Positions 43,928-53,025 of a stretch of DNA of 64,000 nucleotides are shown here, one piece after another. Position 1 is the first letter of the stretch, and the number at the start of each line of letters is the position of its first letter. The translations under genes and the position numbers were made by a program. This stretch comes from Prevotella melaninogenica (GTDB taxonomy: Bacteria; Bacteroidota; Bacteroidia; Bacteroidales; Bacteroidaceae), in assembly GCF_018128065.1 (NCBI RefSeq), contig NZ_CP072360.1, forward strand, positions 1,554,501 to 1,618,500, given 5' to 3'. The notes under the pieces are model-generated. The model was not told the origin of the DNA. It saw only the letters and a list, made by a program, of their open reading frames with translations, and made no database searches.

Positions 43928-44194
43928 ATGGCACAGGAAGACGATTTAAGGGCATTAGGTAAGGTCATGGACTTTATGCGGGGCATATCGGTGATATTTC
44001 TCCTTATCAACTGTTATTGGTTCTGCAACGAAGCGTTTCACGAGTGGCACTTCACGCTCGGTATCATCAACAAGATACTGATGAACTTCCAACATACCAC
44101 AGGCTTGTTTTCGTCCATCCTTTGGACGAAACTCTTTTGTGTGGTGTTTCTTGCTTTATCCTGCCTTGGGACAAAAGGCGTGAAAATCGAGTAG
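43928..44194 (+). pseudogene. mobC: mobC (TraG-like coupling protein) N-terminal fragment
   Basis: 88 aa: the YWFCY-domain start of Bacteroides coupling proteins (MAQEDDLRALGKVMDFMRGISVIFLLINCYWFCNEAFHEWHF), two membrane segments, then CLGTKGVKIE and a stop formed at the junction with the group II intron. The ATPase part (normally about 580 further residues) is absent. Since the intron lies on the opposite strand it cannot be spliced from this message, so the gene is dead. Confidence 0.88.
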
Positions 44195-44252
44195 GAGGTA
44201 AACGCTAATCAAAGGTATTTATCTCCTATTTTCACGTTTACCGACCTCTCAC

Positions 44253-44284
44253 ACCACCGTACATGCCGTTCAGCATACGGCGGT
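44253..44284 (-). ncRNA. Group II intron domain V
   Basis: A 32-nt hairpin on the minus strand of the form accgccgtatg...catgtacggtggt, matching the conserved catalytic domain V (stem, bulge near the 3' side, short loop ctgaacgg). Confidence 0.75.
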
Positions 44285-44286
44285 TC

Positions 44287-45693
44287 CTATTTTGGGTTCC
44301 ATCCGAGATAGGCATCCAATAAGCAGACATAACCCTGCTTGCGTAGCCGGTCGTTTGACATGGCTATACTCAAGATGGGACTGCCTGCTATGCGCCAATA
44401 AGCCAGGCGAGTGTTCCCCCATTGGTAGGCTTGCCACTTGGCAATTCCGCACCTAATGAGATTGACAACTTTCGTCTTTGGCTTCTTCCAAGCTTTCCAT
44501 ATGCACATGCGTATGCGTCGCCTTAGCCATTCGTCGGTTTCAAGGCAAAACCGTTTCATATTGGCAAGGTGGTAGTAACCTACCCATCCCACAATATACT
44601 TTCTCAGTTTCTGCTTTCTCTTCACATATCCCCAACCATTGCTACGACTTGTCAACTCTTTGAGGGATGACTTCATCTTCGACTTAGATTTGGAGTGTAC
44701 CGTGAGTTGGCATTTACCTCTGTGTACATAAAAGGAGTAGCCGAGGTACTTCACACCCTTGATATACGAAACGACCGTCTTTTCCTTGTTCACCTTAAGG
44801 AAGAGTTTTCCATCAATAAACTTGGTTATGGACGACCTTACACGTTCTGCAGCCCTCTTGGACTTACAGAATATCATCGCATCATCGGCATAGCGGACAA
44901 AGGGGTGACCTCTACGTGCGAGTTCCTTGTCCAACTCGTTGAGCATGATGTTGCTCAAAAGTGGACTTAGAGGACCGCCTTGCGGAGTTCCCTCCTCGCT
45001 CGCGTGCCAAAGACCTTTGGCTATCACACCGCTGCGCAGATATTTGTGTATAAGGCTAACCACTCTGCCATCCTTTATCGTACGGCTGAGTATCTCTATG
45101 AGTTTGCCGTGGTTAACTGTGTCGAAGAAGCGTTCGAGGTCGAGGTCAACTACATATGTATAGCCATCATCAACCGTCTTCTGCACTTCTCGCAGTGCGT
45201 TGTGGCATCCTCTGGTCGGGCAAAAGCCGAAGCTCCGCTTGGAAAAATGAGGCTCATAGATTTGGGTTAGCACTTGGTTGATGGCTTGCTGCACCATGCG
45301 GTCAACCACAGTGGGTATGCCCAGCAGGCGCATCTTGCCATTGTCCTTGGGTATCTCTACCCGGCGGACAGGATTGGGACGGTATGTACCGTCAAACAAG
45401 GAGCATAGAAGTTCATCCTTATGGGTCAAGAGCCATGGTAGTAGCTGCGCGCATGACATCTTGTCGATACCACCCTTACCCTTGTTCCCCACAACTGCCT
45501 TATAGGCTCGGTTCAGGTTCTCGGGACTGAGGATTAACTCCAACAAGTGCTCCTTGTCGAATGGAACTTCCACGATGTTGTCTTCGGATATCCACATGAA
45601 AGTCTGCACTCCCCCATACCATTCGGATTCCGTCCTATCTCTCTGGGGGCAGTCATTAGCATAAGCTGATGTTTTCTGCATTCGTTCCTTCAT
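44287..45693 (-). CDS. ltrA: Group II intron reverse transcriptase/maturase
   Basis: A 468-aa LtrA-like protein. RT motifs: GIDKMSCAQLLPWL, RLLGIPTVVDRMVQQAI, SFGFCPTRGCHNAL, YVVDLDLERFFDTVNH, GTPQGGPLSPLLSNIMLNELD and the active site FVRYADDAMIFC near residue 268. A maturase (X) domain follows (LKELTSRSNGWGYVKRKQKLRKYIVGWVGYYHLA). There is no HNH endonuclease domain, consistent with an intron that invades single-stranded DNA near terminators. It splices the intron and copies it into new sites. Intact, so the intron may be mobile. Confidence 0.92.
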   Translation of the reverse strand: MKERMQKTSAYANDCPQRDRTESEWYGGVQTFMWISEDNIVEVPFDKEHLLELILSPENLNRAYKAVVGNKGKGGIDKMSCAQLLPWLLTHKDELLCSLFDGTYRPNPVRRVEIPKDNGKMRLLGIPTVVDRMVQQAINQVLTQIYEPHFSKRSFGFCPTRGCHNALREVQKTVDDGYTYVVDLDLERFFDTVNHGKLIEILSRTIKDGRVVSLIHKYLRSGVIAKGLWHASEEGTPQGGPLSPLLSNIMLNELDKELARRGHPFVRYADDAMIFCKSKRAAERVRSSITKFIDGKLFLKVNKEKTVVSYIKGVKYLGYSFYVHRGKCQLTVHSKSKSKMKSSLKELTSRSNGWGYVKRKQKLRKYIVGWVGYYHLANMKRFCLETDEWLRRRIRMCIWKAWKKPKTKVVNLIRCGIAKWQAYQWGNTRLAYWRIAGSPILSIAMSNDRLRKQGYVCLLDAYLGWNPK

Positions 45694-46144
45694 ACGGTAA
45701 CTTTCAATTACTATCGCTTAATTATTAGGTTCTGCCCTTCGTGAAGCGTTACCGACCGCTACACTACTATGGCATCTGCTGACTTCTCACGGCAAGTTTT
45801 GCTCCGCAACTTTTGTAAAGACAACTAATCGTCACGTCCGTGAGACCTCCTCGAATAAGGGCATTGTCTTTCCATCTTATACCTACTTCATTTTTTCACT
45901 TCGCTCAAGGAAACTCCACCAACCGTTCCGAATAGCTATGGGACTTTGATTTGTTTGGCAATCTCATCCACGGTCATATGCCTTATATGAAGTTTCTGTA
46001 CGTTAGGTCAGATGTTTGCCGATGGCTTCCTTCAGATTTCACCTCACGATGAACACCCTTGCCGTTGGCTATGTAATTCCCGCTATTAGGGCTTACTCGG
46101 GACTTACACCCGTTAGACAATGCCCATGCCGAGCGTACTAATAA

Positions 46145-46178
46145 AACCCCGAAAGTTTTTTGTCTAACTTTCGGGGTT
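46145..46178 (-). terminator. Intrinsic terminator of the LRR operon, used as intron target
   Basis: 13-bp perfect stem (aaccccgaaagtt / aactttcggggtt), 8-base loop, and on the minus strand ttttatta directly after. It ends the transcript from 50042; the group II intron begins immediately downstream. Confidence 0.9.
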
Positions 46179-46247
46179 CATATCATATTGGCACACCCTC
46201 TTTTTATTGAGAGAGAGAATTTACACTGTTGTGTAAAGAATGAGAAC

Positions 46248-46391
46248 TCAGGATGCGAGTCCGTATAGATAGATGCAAAGTGCCAGGATTGCCAGGGCAA
46301 TCAGTATGAGGCTTGACAGAAATGCCTTTTTCAGTTGCCTCATCTTACGTTGATGTCGCATCTGCGTAAAGAACCGGTCTCTTGCATCCAT
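46248..46391 (-). CDS. 47-aa single-span membrane protein
   Basis: A short frame from ATG at 46391 to TGA at 46248. The basic N-terminus (MDARDRFFTQMRHQRKMRQLKK) precedes one membrane segment (AFLSSLILIALAILALCIYLYGLAS), giving a positive-inside orientation. It is third in the LRR operon, 20 bases after the 62-aa gene and 70 bases before the terminator. Codon use and membrane pattern make it believable, but I know no family. Possibly a small regulator or anchoring partner. Confidence 0.55.
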   Translation of the reverse strand: MDARDRFFTQMRHQRKMRQLKKAFLSSLILIALAILALCIYLYGLAS

Positions 46392-46411
46392 TATCGTATT
46401 TGTCGGTTTCC

Positions 46412-46600
46412 TTAATCTTCCCAAGGTGAATAATGAGGATATTCCGTAGAATTGAAAGAGGGGTTTTCTTTTGCTCCTACCTCATCGTCATCCGGGTCAA
46501 ACTCGTCGTTTGAAACACCCGGACTGGCGGTAATCATCAGGTTCTCCATTGAGAAGCGGTGGTTCTCGGTTGAAGGTATGATATATCTCTTCTTTTTCAT
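46412..46600 (-). CDS. 62-aa peptide with MKKK...PSTE start
   Basis: Sequence starts MKKKRYIIPSTENHRFSMENLMITASPGVS and ends in an acidic tail (FDPDDDEVGAKE). Short proteins beginning MKKKYIxPxTE followed by ENLM(I/L)xxS are, as I recall, frequent in Prevotella and Bacteroides genomes, often beside surface-protein genes, and have no assigned function. The conserved start followed by a variable tail is reminiscent of a leader/core layout of a ribosomal peptide, but there is no modification enzyme nearby. It lies 13 bases after the LRR gene on the same strand. Confidence 0.65.
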   Translation of the reverse strand: MKKKRYIIPSTENHRFSMENLMITASPGVSNDEFDPDDDEVGAKENPSFNSTEYPHYSPWED

Positions 46601-46613
46601 GACTGTTCCTTTC

Positions 46614-49600
46614 TCATTTAATGATAACTTTCTTTCCGTTGTGGATATAGACTCCGTGCTGCGGATGTTCTACACACTGCCCCTGCAGGTTGTAGTAAGC
46701 TCTGTCGGTACTGTTGTCTGATGAGGCTGTATCAATCGTGTCGATACCTGTCGTTGAGGAGTCGTCGAAAGAGAACATCACCTTGGCACCGACCGGTACC
46801 CCCTGGATCTTGGCGTATGCCTTGTGAACCGGTATATTGATTGTAGCCTTGGCTTTCTTGAAGATACCTTCACGGGCGGACATGACGTAGATAGGATCCG
46901 TGCCTGTCGTGACGGTGTGCGGATTGACTGTGACACCTTCCATCATGTTGTGGCTGATGGTATATGTGTGGTCGTCTTTCTCACCGATGGTGTAGTAGAA
47001 GTCAGTGGGAGTTTTCTCTCCGTCAAGCACCTTCAGCAGTACACCGGTATAAGCCGGTATATAGCCGTATTCGTTGGTAACACCGCCGTTCACATCTACA
47101 CTTGTCATACGTACCATGTAGGTAGACGTACCGTAGTCGCCGGAACCCTGTGTGATGCTTGAGATAGGAGCTACAAATGCGCCCATGTCGCAGATGTGCT
47201 TTTCCTTCTTGTACTCGCTGAAGTCCGTGTCGAACTCACGTGCGAATGTACCGTACTTGTGTGTGATGTTGATACCCGGAATCTTGAAGTCAATCTGGTT
47301 GATGAAGTTCCTGGTGCTTTCAACATATTTATGTTCAGTCGTACTGTAGACCTTTTTATCCCATTCAGTCTTGTAATTGGAAAGCTGGGACTTCTTCACA
47401 TAGACTTTCGTAGAAGAGGCGAACTCATTGTAATCTTTTCCAGTCTCATCCAGTTCAAAGCGGGTAGTACTCAGCATCTGCTTTGTCGGGTTGGAAGAAA
47501 GGAAGAATACATTTTCGATGGTAGAAGCATCAGCTGTAATGTTTGTCTTGAAAGCCTTGGCACCGATGTACTCTACATTCTTCTTCACAACCACCTCGTG
47601 TACGTTAGCAGAAGTTGACTGGAAAGCATAGTCACCAATCATGTTGACATTGTAGGTCTTGCCGTTGTGCTCCACTGTTTCGGGTACGACGAAAGTATAA
47701 TCGGTGTTTTTTACATCGAGGAGATCGACAGAGTTTTCTGATACCGGCAGATACTCCAGATTGTTTTCTATGAAAGAGGTATGTGTACTCTTAAAGTTCT
47801 GATAGAATGTGTTGGTTTGATAATCATTAAGGCGTTCTTTACGTACATAGATGTTTATGTTGGTCGGCATATTCGTTGTTCCTGCTGAGCCATTGTCGAA
47901 GCTGCGCTTGTTTTCTTCCTGATTGATTTTTGCCGGGTCAATCATCTTGTCGCAGAGGAATGTAATGGTATTCAAGTTCTTGCAATTATAGAATGCACGC
48001 TCGCCAATTTCTTCGACCTTGTTAGGAATAACAACATTCTTCAGACCTACGCATTCATAGAAAGCATAATTTCCAATCTTCTTGATTGAAGGAGGCAGGA
48101 GTGTAAAGTGTTCACTCGCCTTTCCATGAGGAAAGAGAATCAACTCTTCTTTATCGTGAGAAAGGAGATAACCGTCAACACTTGAGTACTTGGTATTCTC
48201 CTTGTCAACGTTGATTGCGGTTAAATGCTCGCAATATTTGAAAGTTTCCGGACTGACACTCTCTACATTCTTTGACAGATTGACGGTTGTCAGGGCTGAA
48301 CAGTTGCGGAAAGCTTCTTTTTCAAGGGTCTTAACACTGTTTGGAATACTGATAGAAGTCAGACCGCAGTCGGCAAGTGCTCCTGCCTTAATGGTTGTAA
48401 TGATAGCGTCGTCCTTAAAAGTGGCGGTTGCCATGCTCTTACAGCCGTTGAAAGCATTGCTGCCGATGGTAGTCACATTCTTGGGGAAGTTGAATCCCTC
48501 CAACTTGTCCAGGTTCTGGAATGCTCCGTCCTCGATAGTCTCAAGATCGCAACTGCCTTGGAAGTTGAAGTGCTTCAAGTTCCTGGTAAATTGGAGTGCA
48601 CCGTTCTTTATCGTCTTCAGTTTGGAGTTGTCAGGTACGTTGATGGTTTCCATACTTGAACATGATGTGAAAATCTTATCCAGTTCCTTTAGAGCGGAAG
48701 GCAGGGTTACCTCCTTTAATGCATAGTTCCATCCAAACGCACCACCGTCAATCTTCGAACAGCTCGAAGGATTGATAAATGTAACTTTCTTCAAATCCTT
48801 GAAGGAGCTGATGGCTTGCGTGTTAATTGTCGTTACACTGCTCGGAATTGTCAGCTCTTGGATATTCTGATTACTTGCAAAGGCAAACTTTTCTATTTCT
48901 TTGACGAAAGATGGGATGGTGTATTTCCCATCTGTTATTTCTTTTGACGGAGGGAAGAAATAAACTTTAGACTTGTCTGGTTTACTGTAGATGACACCTT
49001 CTTCTTCAATGAAGTTAACGCAGCCTGGTGCTGTTTTGTATTCCTTGATTTTCGGACAGCTGGCAATGGCTCCCGCCGTTCCGTCTACTTCAAGATCCTT
49101 TGGCAGAGTCACTGTCTTCAGATTCTGACAGCCAAAAAGAGAGTTGACATCTAATTTGGTCACTTGGTTCATATCGATACTCTCCATCTGTCTTACAGCA
49201 TCGAAAGCACGCAGGTAAATTCCTTTTATACCATTGGGAACCTTGTAATCTTTGTCCTGTTTGTTGCGAGGATATTGCACCAGTTTGTCTTTGTAGAACA
49301 GCACACCTCCATCAACCTTATAATCTCCTGTAGCACCTGCAGGCATCTCGTAAGCCTCTAAAGTGTTTATCTGTGCAAAACTTGGATAGTCTGTTGCAGC
49401 ATTTTTCAGATGAGGCAGTAAAATGATTTTCTTTATGCCTGTGTTCTGAGGAAAACTGATAAAGGCAGAATGCTTTATCACTTCTACGGCAGGGTTGATG
49501 GTATAAGTGCAGTCGGCAGTCATATATGCATCTGTCGGAACGGCATAGAGTTGGGTTTTGTCGTGGTTATAGAGTGCCCCATGTCCGTCATCCGAAAATG

Positions 49601-50042
49601 TTGTACTGGCTGATGCAACCGTGATTTTCGGCATTTTCTTTACTCTGTAGAAAGTGTTGTCAGATATTGTCTTAACAGTGGCAGGTATATTCAGTGTCTC
49701 CAGCTCTGCATCTGTAAAGGACGAATAGGCAATTTCCGTAATGCCTTCCGGCAGGTTCACGCTGGTTACCCCCTGGCATTTATAGATCTCATTACCACCC
49801 ACTTTTGTAACCTTAAAGGTGGTACCTTTATTGTCACTCCATGTTGCGGGGATAGTAATGGCCCCCGTCTTGTTCTCTGTTCCAACAAACGACAAGGTAC
49901 TTTCACTTGCTTTTACCACTTGGTAGACGATACCGTCATGTTTGACGATGTCACCATCAGTGTACGCTGCCACTTGCTTAGGCAGCAACAGCATCAGGAA
50001 GACGATAGACCATAACCTGAATTGAATTGTTTTTTCTCTCAT
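46614..50042 (-). CDS. BspA-like leucine-rich-repeat surface protein
   Basis: An 1,142-aa protein with a signal peptide (MREKTIQFRLWSIVFLMLLLPKQVAA). Then come many LRR_5/BspA units of about 23 residues of the form ITxIxxxAFxxCxxLxxVxIPxxVxxIG (examples VEEIGERAFYNCKNLNTITF and VTTIGSNAFNGCKSMATATF). A C-terminal region without LRRs follows, with an end of the kind AYYNLQGQCVEHPQHGVYIHNGKKVIIK, common in secreted Prevotella proteins and resembling a type IX secretion tail. BspA proteins bind fibronectin, fibrinogen and other bacteria, and are adhesins of oral Bacteroidota. First gene of a three-gene operon with the two tiny genes downstream. The leader is about 150 nt long. Confidence 0.9.
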   Translation of the reverse strand: MREKTIQFRLWSIVFLMLLLPKQVAAYTDGDIVKHDGIVYQVVKASESTLSFVGTENKTGAITIPATWSDNKGTTFKVTKVGGNEIYKCQGVTSVNLPEGITEIAYSSFTDAELETLNIPATVKTISDNTFYRVKKMPKITVASASTTFSDDGHGALYNHDKTQLYAVPTDAYMTADCTYTINPAVEVIKHSAFISFPQNTGIKKIILLPHLKNAATDYPSFAQINTLEAYEMPAGATGDYKVDGGVLFYKDKLVQYPRNKQDKDYKVPNGIKGIYLRAFDAVRQMESIDMNQVTKLDVNSLFGCQNLKTVTLPKDLEVDGTAGAIASCPKIKEYKTAPGCVNFIEEEGVIYSKPDKSKVYFFPPSKEITDGKYTIPSFVKEIEKFAFASNQNIQELTIPSSVTTINTQAISSFKDLKKVTFINPSSCSKIDGGAFGWNYALKEVTLPSALKELDKIFTSCSSMETINVPDNSKLKTIKNGALQFTRNLKHFNFQGSCDLETIEDGAFQNLDKLEGFNFPKNVTTIGSNAFNGCKSMATATFKDDAIITTIKAGALADCGLTSISIPNSVKTLEKEAFRNCSALTTVNLSKNVESVSPETFKYCEHLTAINVDKENTKYSSVDGYLLSHDKEELILFPHGKASEHFTLLPPSIKKIGNYAFYECVGLKNVVIPNKVEEIGERAFYNCKNLNTITFLCDKMIDPAKINQEENKRSFDNGSAGTTNMPTNINIYVRKERLNDYQTNTFYQNFKSTHTSFIENNLEYLPVSENSVDLLDVKNTDYTFVVPETVEHNGKTYNVNMIGDYAFQSTSANVHEVVVKKNVEYIGAKAFKTNITADASTIENVFFLSSNPTKQMLSTTRFELDETGKDYNEFASSTKVYVKKSQLSNYKTEWDKKVYSTTEHKYVESTRNFINQIDFKIPGINITHKYGTFAREFDTDFSEYKKEKHICDMGAFVAPISSITQGSGDYGTSTYMVRMTSVDVNGGVTNEYGYIPAYTGVLLKVLDGEKTPTDFYYTIGEKDDHTYTISHNMMEGVTVNPHTVTTGTDPIYVMSAREGIFKKAKATINIPVHKAYAKIQGVPVGAKVMFSFDDSSTTGIDTIDTASSDNSTDRAYYNLQGQCVEHPQHGVYIHNGKKVIIK

Positions 50043-50193
50043 GTTTATTATTGTGTTTGATAAAAATACTCTGCCTTATATAAATATGTCTGAAGTCTGC
50101 CTGTTGTTTCCTTCAGACTGAATCAGTATGTTTTGGGGTTAATTTGTATGTATCCATTTTAGAACACTCTCTAAATATGCTGTTTTGCAGGTG

Positions 50194-50201
50194 CAAAGTT
50201 A
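50194..50201 (-). promoter_or_regulatory. -7 box of the LRR operon
   Basis: Minus strand TAACTTTG, an exact TAnnTTTG, 152 bases upstream of the LRR start. No canonical -33 box. The rest of 50043-50472 shows no gene. Confidence 0.5.
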
Positions 50202-50508
50202 GAGAAATTTTTCATTGTAGTTGTATTCTAAAAAGTATCTATGTTTTCCTTTTTATCTTCTGTTAATGTCGCATAATAACTTAATTTTCTTTTAAAGTCT
50301 TTCCCTTATTCTTTTGAGGAGGTCTTCTGTTCTTTTGTTACATACGCGTTGGCATGGTTGAAACTCTGTTTGCTTATTAGCATGGTTCTGTTCCATAGAG
50401 GATAATAGTGAACGCCTGATTTGTAGATTATGGGTGTGAGAATTCGCTGACCCAGAGCATGTCTTATAGCAGATTTACTTCACATCATTTTAACATTTAA
50501 AATTCAAA

Positions 50509-50907
50509 ATGGGAAGTAAACATTCTAAACACAGAACATTCAGTGAGAACTTTATTCTCACTTTACTTCGTGAGTATTACTCATCCGAAGTGTCAATTAA
50601 TTTCATCTGTCGTAAGTACGACATTAATAGTGCCAGCTTTTATCAATGGCAAAAAAAGTATGATTTAGATGAAAAAAAGCTATCTTTGTCGCATGATATT
50701 ATTACTAAAGTAAAAGCTATGCGTAGTAAGAAAGCTATGGAGAAAGCCCCTCTAACGCGTGAGGAAGAGCTTGAAGAACAAGTATCCAATTTGAAGAAAG
50801 CTTTGGAGTATTCTGAACTTCGCAATCAAGGTTTGATGAAAGTCATAGAGATAAGCAGTAAGGAATACGGTGAAGATTTGCTAAAAAAAGCTGGCGCCAG
50901 GCAGTAG
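50509..50907 (+). CDS. IS3-family OrfA
   Basis: A 132-aa protein with the IS3 helix-turn-helix (FILTLLREYYSSEVSINFICRKYDINSASFYQWQKKYD) and a leucine-zipper helix (EEELEEQVSNLKKALEYSELRNQGLMKVIE) for dimerisation. Alone it acts as a regulator; fused to OrfB by frameshifting it gives the active OrfAB transposase. It ends at 50907, 18 bases after the A7 slippery run. Confidence 0.88.
   Translation: MGSKHSKHRTFSENFILTLLREYYSSEVSINFICRKYDINSASFYQWQKKYDLDEKKLSLSHDIITKVKAMRSKKAMEKAPLTREEELEEQVSNLKKALEYSELRNQGLMKVIEISSKEYGEDLLKKAGARQ
50883..50889 (+). promoter_or_regulatory. -1 programmed frameshift site (A AAA AAA)
   Basis: The heptamer is in the correct phase of orfA (cta|aaa|aaa|gct). A -1 slip continues as KKSWRQAVDSLRVSNPRLSIGLL directly into the OrfB frame, giving one 419-codon OrfAB. 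Confidence 0.8.
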
Positions 50908-50990
50908 ACAGCCTTCGAGTCAGCAACCCTCGTTTATCAATTGGGCTGCTGAGTGGACTGTTTGGCAAGACTCGTGAAGGCTATTACTCT

Positions 50991-51767
50991 GTGAGTAAGG
51001 AGAAGAGGGAGCACCGTAAACTTACTGAGAAAATTGTCGTACGTGCAGTAATGGATGTTCGTGCAGATGCTCCTCGAATAGGAGCACAGAAACTTTTGCA
51101 CATGCTTATGGATATCTATCCAGGCTTAATGCTTGGGCGCGACAGGTTCTACCAGCTAATGCACAAGCATCACCTTATGCTGAAGCCATCCAGATGTCGC
51201 CACACCACGAACTCCAATCACAACTATTTCAAGTATAAGAACACGGCAAAAGGAATGGTTCTTACACGTCCTGCACAACTCTGGGTAGCAGACATCACGT
51301 ATATAGATACTGAGGATGGTGTGGTCTATCTTCACCTCATAACCGATGCGTTCACTCATGAGATAATCGGATGGAAGCTTTCTGACAGTCTGCAGGCTGT
51401 CAATACGCTTGCTGCCCTAGACATGGCAATAGAACAGTCACAGGGTATGGATCTCTCGCTGATGACGCACCACTCTGATCGTGGGGTTCAATACTGCAGC
51501 AACGCCTACGTGGCAAGGCTGGAGAGTATACACTCAGGCATAAGCATGACTGAAGACTACAACCCTACAGATAATGCAATCGCCGAAAGAGTGAACGGAA
51601 TAATAAAGCAAGAGTGGCTCTACCACATGAAACGACCGAAGAACCTCGATGATGCACGATGCACTATTGCTGGTATCATAGACTTCTACAACAATAAGAG
51701 ACCCCATATGAGTAACGGCATGCTTACGCCAAGACAAATGAGAGAAAGGCACTGCAATGTGGCATAA
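50991..51767 (+). CDS. IS3-family OrfB (rve integrase-fold transposase)
   Basis: 258 aa from the first ATG, but the open frame reaches back to the slippery site, so the true product is probably OrfAB (50509-51767). Motifs: REHRKLTEKI and DVRADAPRIGAQKLLHML (HTH_21-like), WVADITYIDTEDG (D1), MTHHSDRGVQYCS (D2) and NAIAERVNGIIKQEWLY (E), then HMSNGMLTPRQMRE. All three DDE residues present; the element looks complete. Confidence 0.9.
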   Translation: MSKEKREHRKLTEKIVVRAVMDVRADAPRIGAQKLLHMLMDIYPGLMLGRDRFYQLMHKHHLMLKPSRCRHTTNSNHNYFKYKNTAKGMVLTRPAQLWVADITYIDTEDGVVYLHLITDAFTHEIIGWKLSDSLQAVNTLAALDMAIEQSQGMDLSLMTHHSDRGVQYCSNAYVARLESIHSGISMTEDYNPTDNAIAERVNGIIKQEWLYHMKRPKNLDDARCTIAGIIDFYNNKRPHMSNGMLTPRQMRERHCNVA

Positions 51768-52550
51768 GGCTTTCTGTGCTTTTCATAGTATTAATTTTTG
51801 TAAGTTGAAGGAAAAATATTAACTTTGAACATGTGCTACACACGTTCGGACTTCATTGTCAAAGTTTATGATTATGTAAAGCGAATCAGTAAAGTTTCCA
51901 TGGGGGAGGTAAAGCTGTTCAGGAAGCAAGTAAAAATGTGTAAACCAATTCAGTAACAATAACCAAAAAGTGTGAAGTAAATTTAGGCATAGTCAACTCA
52001 AGACCAATACATGCTCTTTTGGCTTCTAAAAGATGCCTAATTGACTTGTAAAAGATACCCTTTTGGAGTGTTGCTAACGCCCTTTTGAAGTCCAATTAAG
52101 CACCTTTTCTTGCACGAGTTTATAACTAATTGATTTTCTGTTGGTTGCAAACTTGCTTTTTAAACGTGTTATTGCCATTATTTATAGATGTTTTATCCGA
52201 AATTATGTAATGATTTTTCAGAACCTTATCTGCATTTTTGAAGTATTAAAATGAAAGGGTTTTCGGTGTTGGAGGGTGATAATAGAATGGACAGTTGACA
52301 GTCTTGACTATGTTTTTATTTAATGAATTACTTCGGTTTTCCCGTTAAAGCTATATGAAAAGTATCTACGCATTTAACGGAAGAACCATCTTTTACCATA
52401 TCCAAGAATACCTACTATTTTCAATTTGTGAATCTTTATTACAAACACTGCTAATATTCTTTTTTCTTTTGTGACAACAGATTACTGGCTTCTCTGCATT
52501 ATTAGAACAACACCATTAAAACGACTGCTTTTCTATTTTTCTGTCACTCC

Positions 52551-52616
52551 TGTCACAATTCTCTACGTTGCAACGCATTGATAACAAGCGGTCTACGTAG
52601 AGTGTTAAAAGTGACA
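52551..52616. repeat. Nested inverted repeat
   Basis: Outer arms tgtcac (52551-52556) and gtgaca (52611-52616), inner arms ctctacgt (52561-52568) and acgtagag (52595-52602), with a 26-base loop. Fold is plausible for an RNA on either strand; function unknown. Confidence 0.55.
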
Positions 52617-52885
52617 GCAACTAAATACAAAAACTATGTTAGGGGGTTAGAGTAGCGATAAACCATGTAATATCAAAAACTGTATCCAAGAAATATATGC
52701 TTCTTCTCATATTTATAAGTGTTCTTTACATTGAAACAAAGAGAACCAAAAGCAGAATCTCTATTGAGAAATTCAAATTTCAATAATATCTAACAGATAA
52801 TGCTATGGATAAACAAAGAGTCAAGACTATTTTCAAAAGAATGATTTTAAGCCTTTAAAGAATTAAGCATAAGGTTGAGAAGAAA

Positions 52886-52925
52886 CAAATAAGAGGAACA
52901 TCCATAAAGATATTCCCCTTATTTT
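52886..52925 (-). terminator. Terminator after the Rhs cassette array
   Basis: Stem aaataagaggaa / ttccccttattt (one bulge), loop of about 14 bases, followed on the minus strand by tttgtttctt. It lies about 100 bases after the last cassette gene (53026). T-rich flanks on the plus strand as well make it possibly bidirectional. Confidence 0.65.
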
Positions 52926-53025
52926 TCGATTATTCTGCTAAAACCTAAACTCATTCACGTATATAAGCTGCTTACAAGCCAATTTTGTTTGAGAGTATAA
53001 CTCTAGAAATAGACTAATTTTCCAA

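Larger units (their letters stand above)
44190..46138 (-). mobile_element. Group II intron inserted after an intrinsic terminator (group IIC-like)
   Basis: Read on the minus strand from about 46138 to about 44190. The 5' part has a structured domain I-like sequence (gggtgtaagtcccgagtaagccc). The single ORF is an intron reverse transcriptase, and domain V (44253-44284) plus a domain VI-like hairpin (ggtaaacg...cgtttacc) close the 3' end. The first base lies 6 bases after the terminator hairpin 46145-46178. Insertion after terminators and lack of an endonuclease domain are hallmarks of bacterial class C introns. Both ends are approximate; the 5' end reads gtacg rather than the usual gtgyg. Confidence 0.75.
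50473..51981 (+). mobile_element. IS3-family insertion sequence (about 1.5 kb)
   Basis: Terminal inverted repeats atttacttcacatcatttt (left) and its imperfect complement at the right end (aaaaagtgtgaagtaaat, to 51981). It contains overlapping orfA and orfB with a slippery site. I see no convincing target duplication, so ends may be off by a few bases. Confidence 0.82.
51982..53025. other. About 1 kb intergenic region without a supported gene
   Basis: All six frames are short. It holds a nested inverted repeat at 52551-52616 and a hairpin terminator at 52886-52925. The stretch around 51999-52170 (agaccaatacatgctctttt, gatgcctaattgacttg) looks like an intergenic sequence I associate with repeated copies in oral Prevotella genomes, but I cannot test its copy number here. 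Confidence 0.5.
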
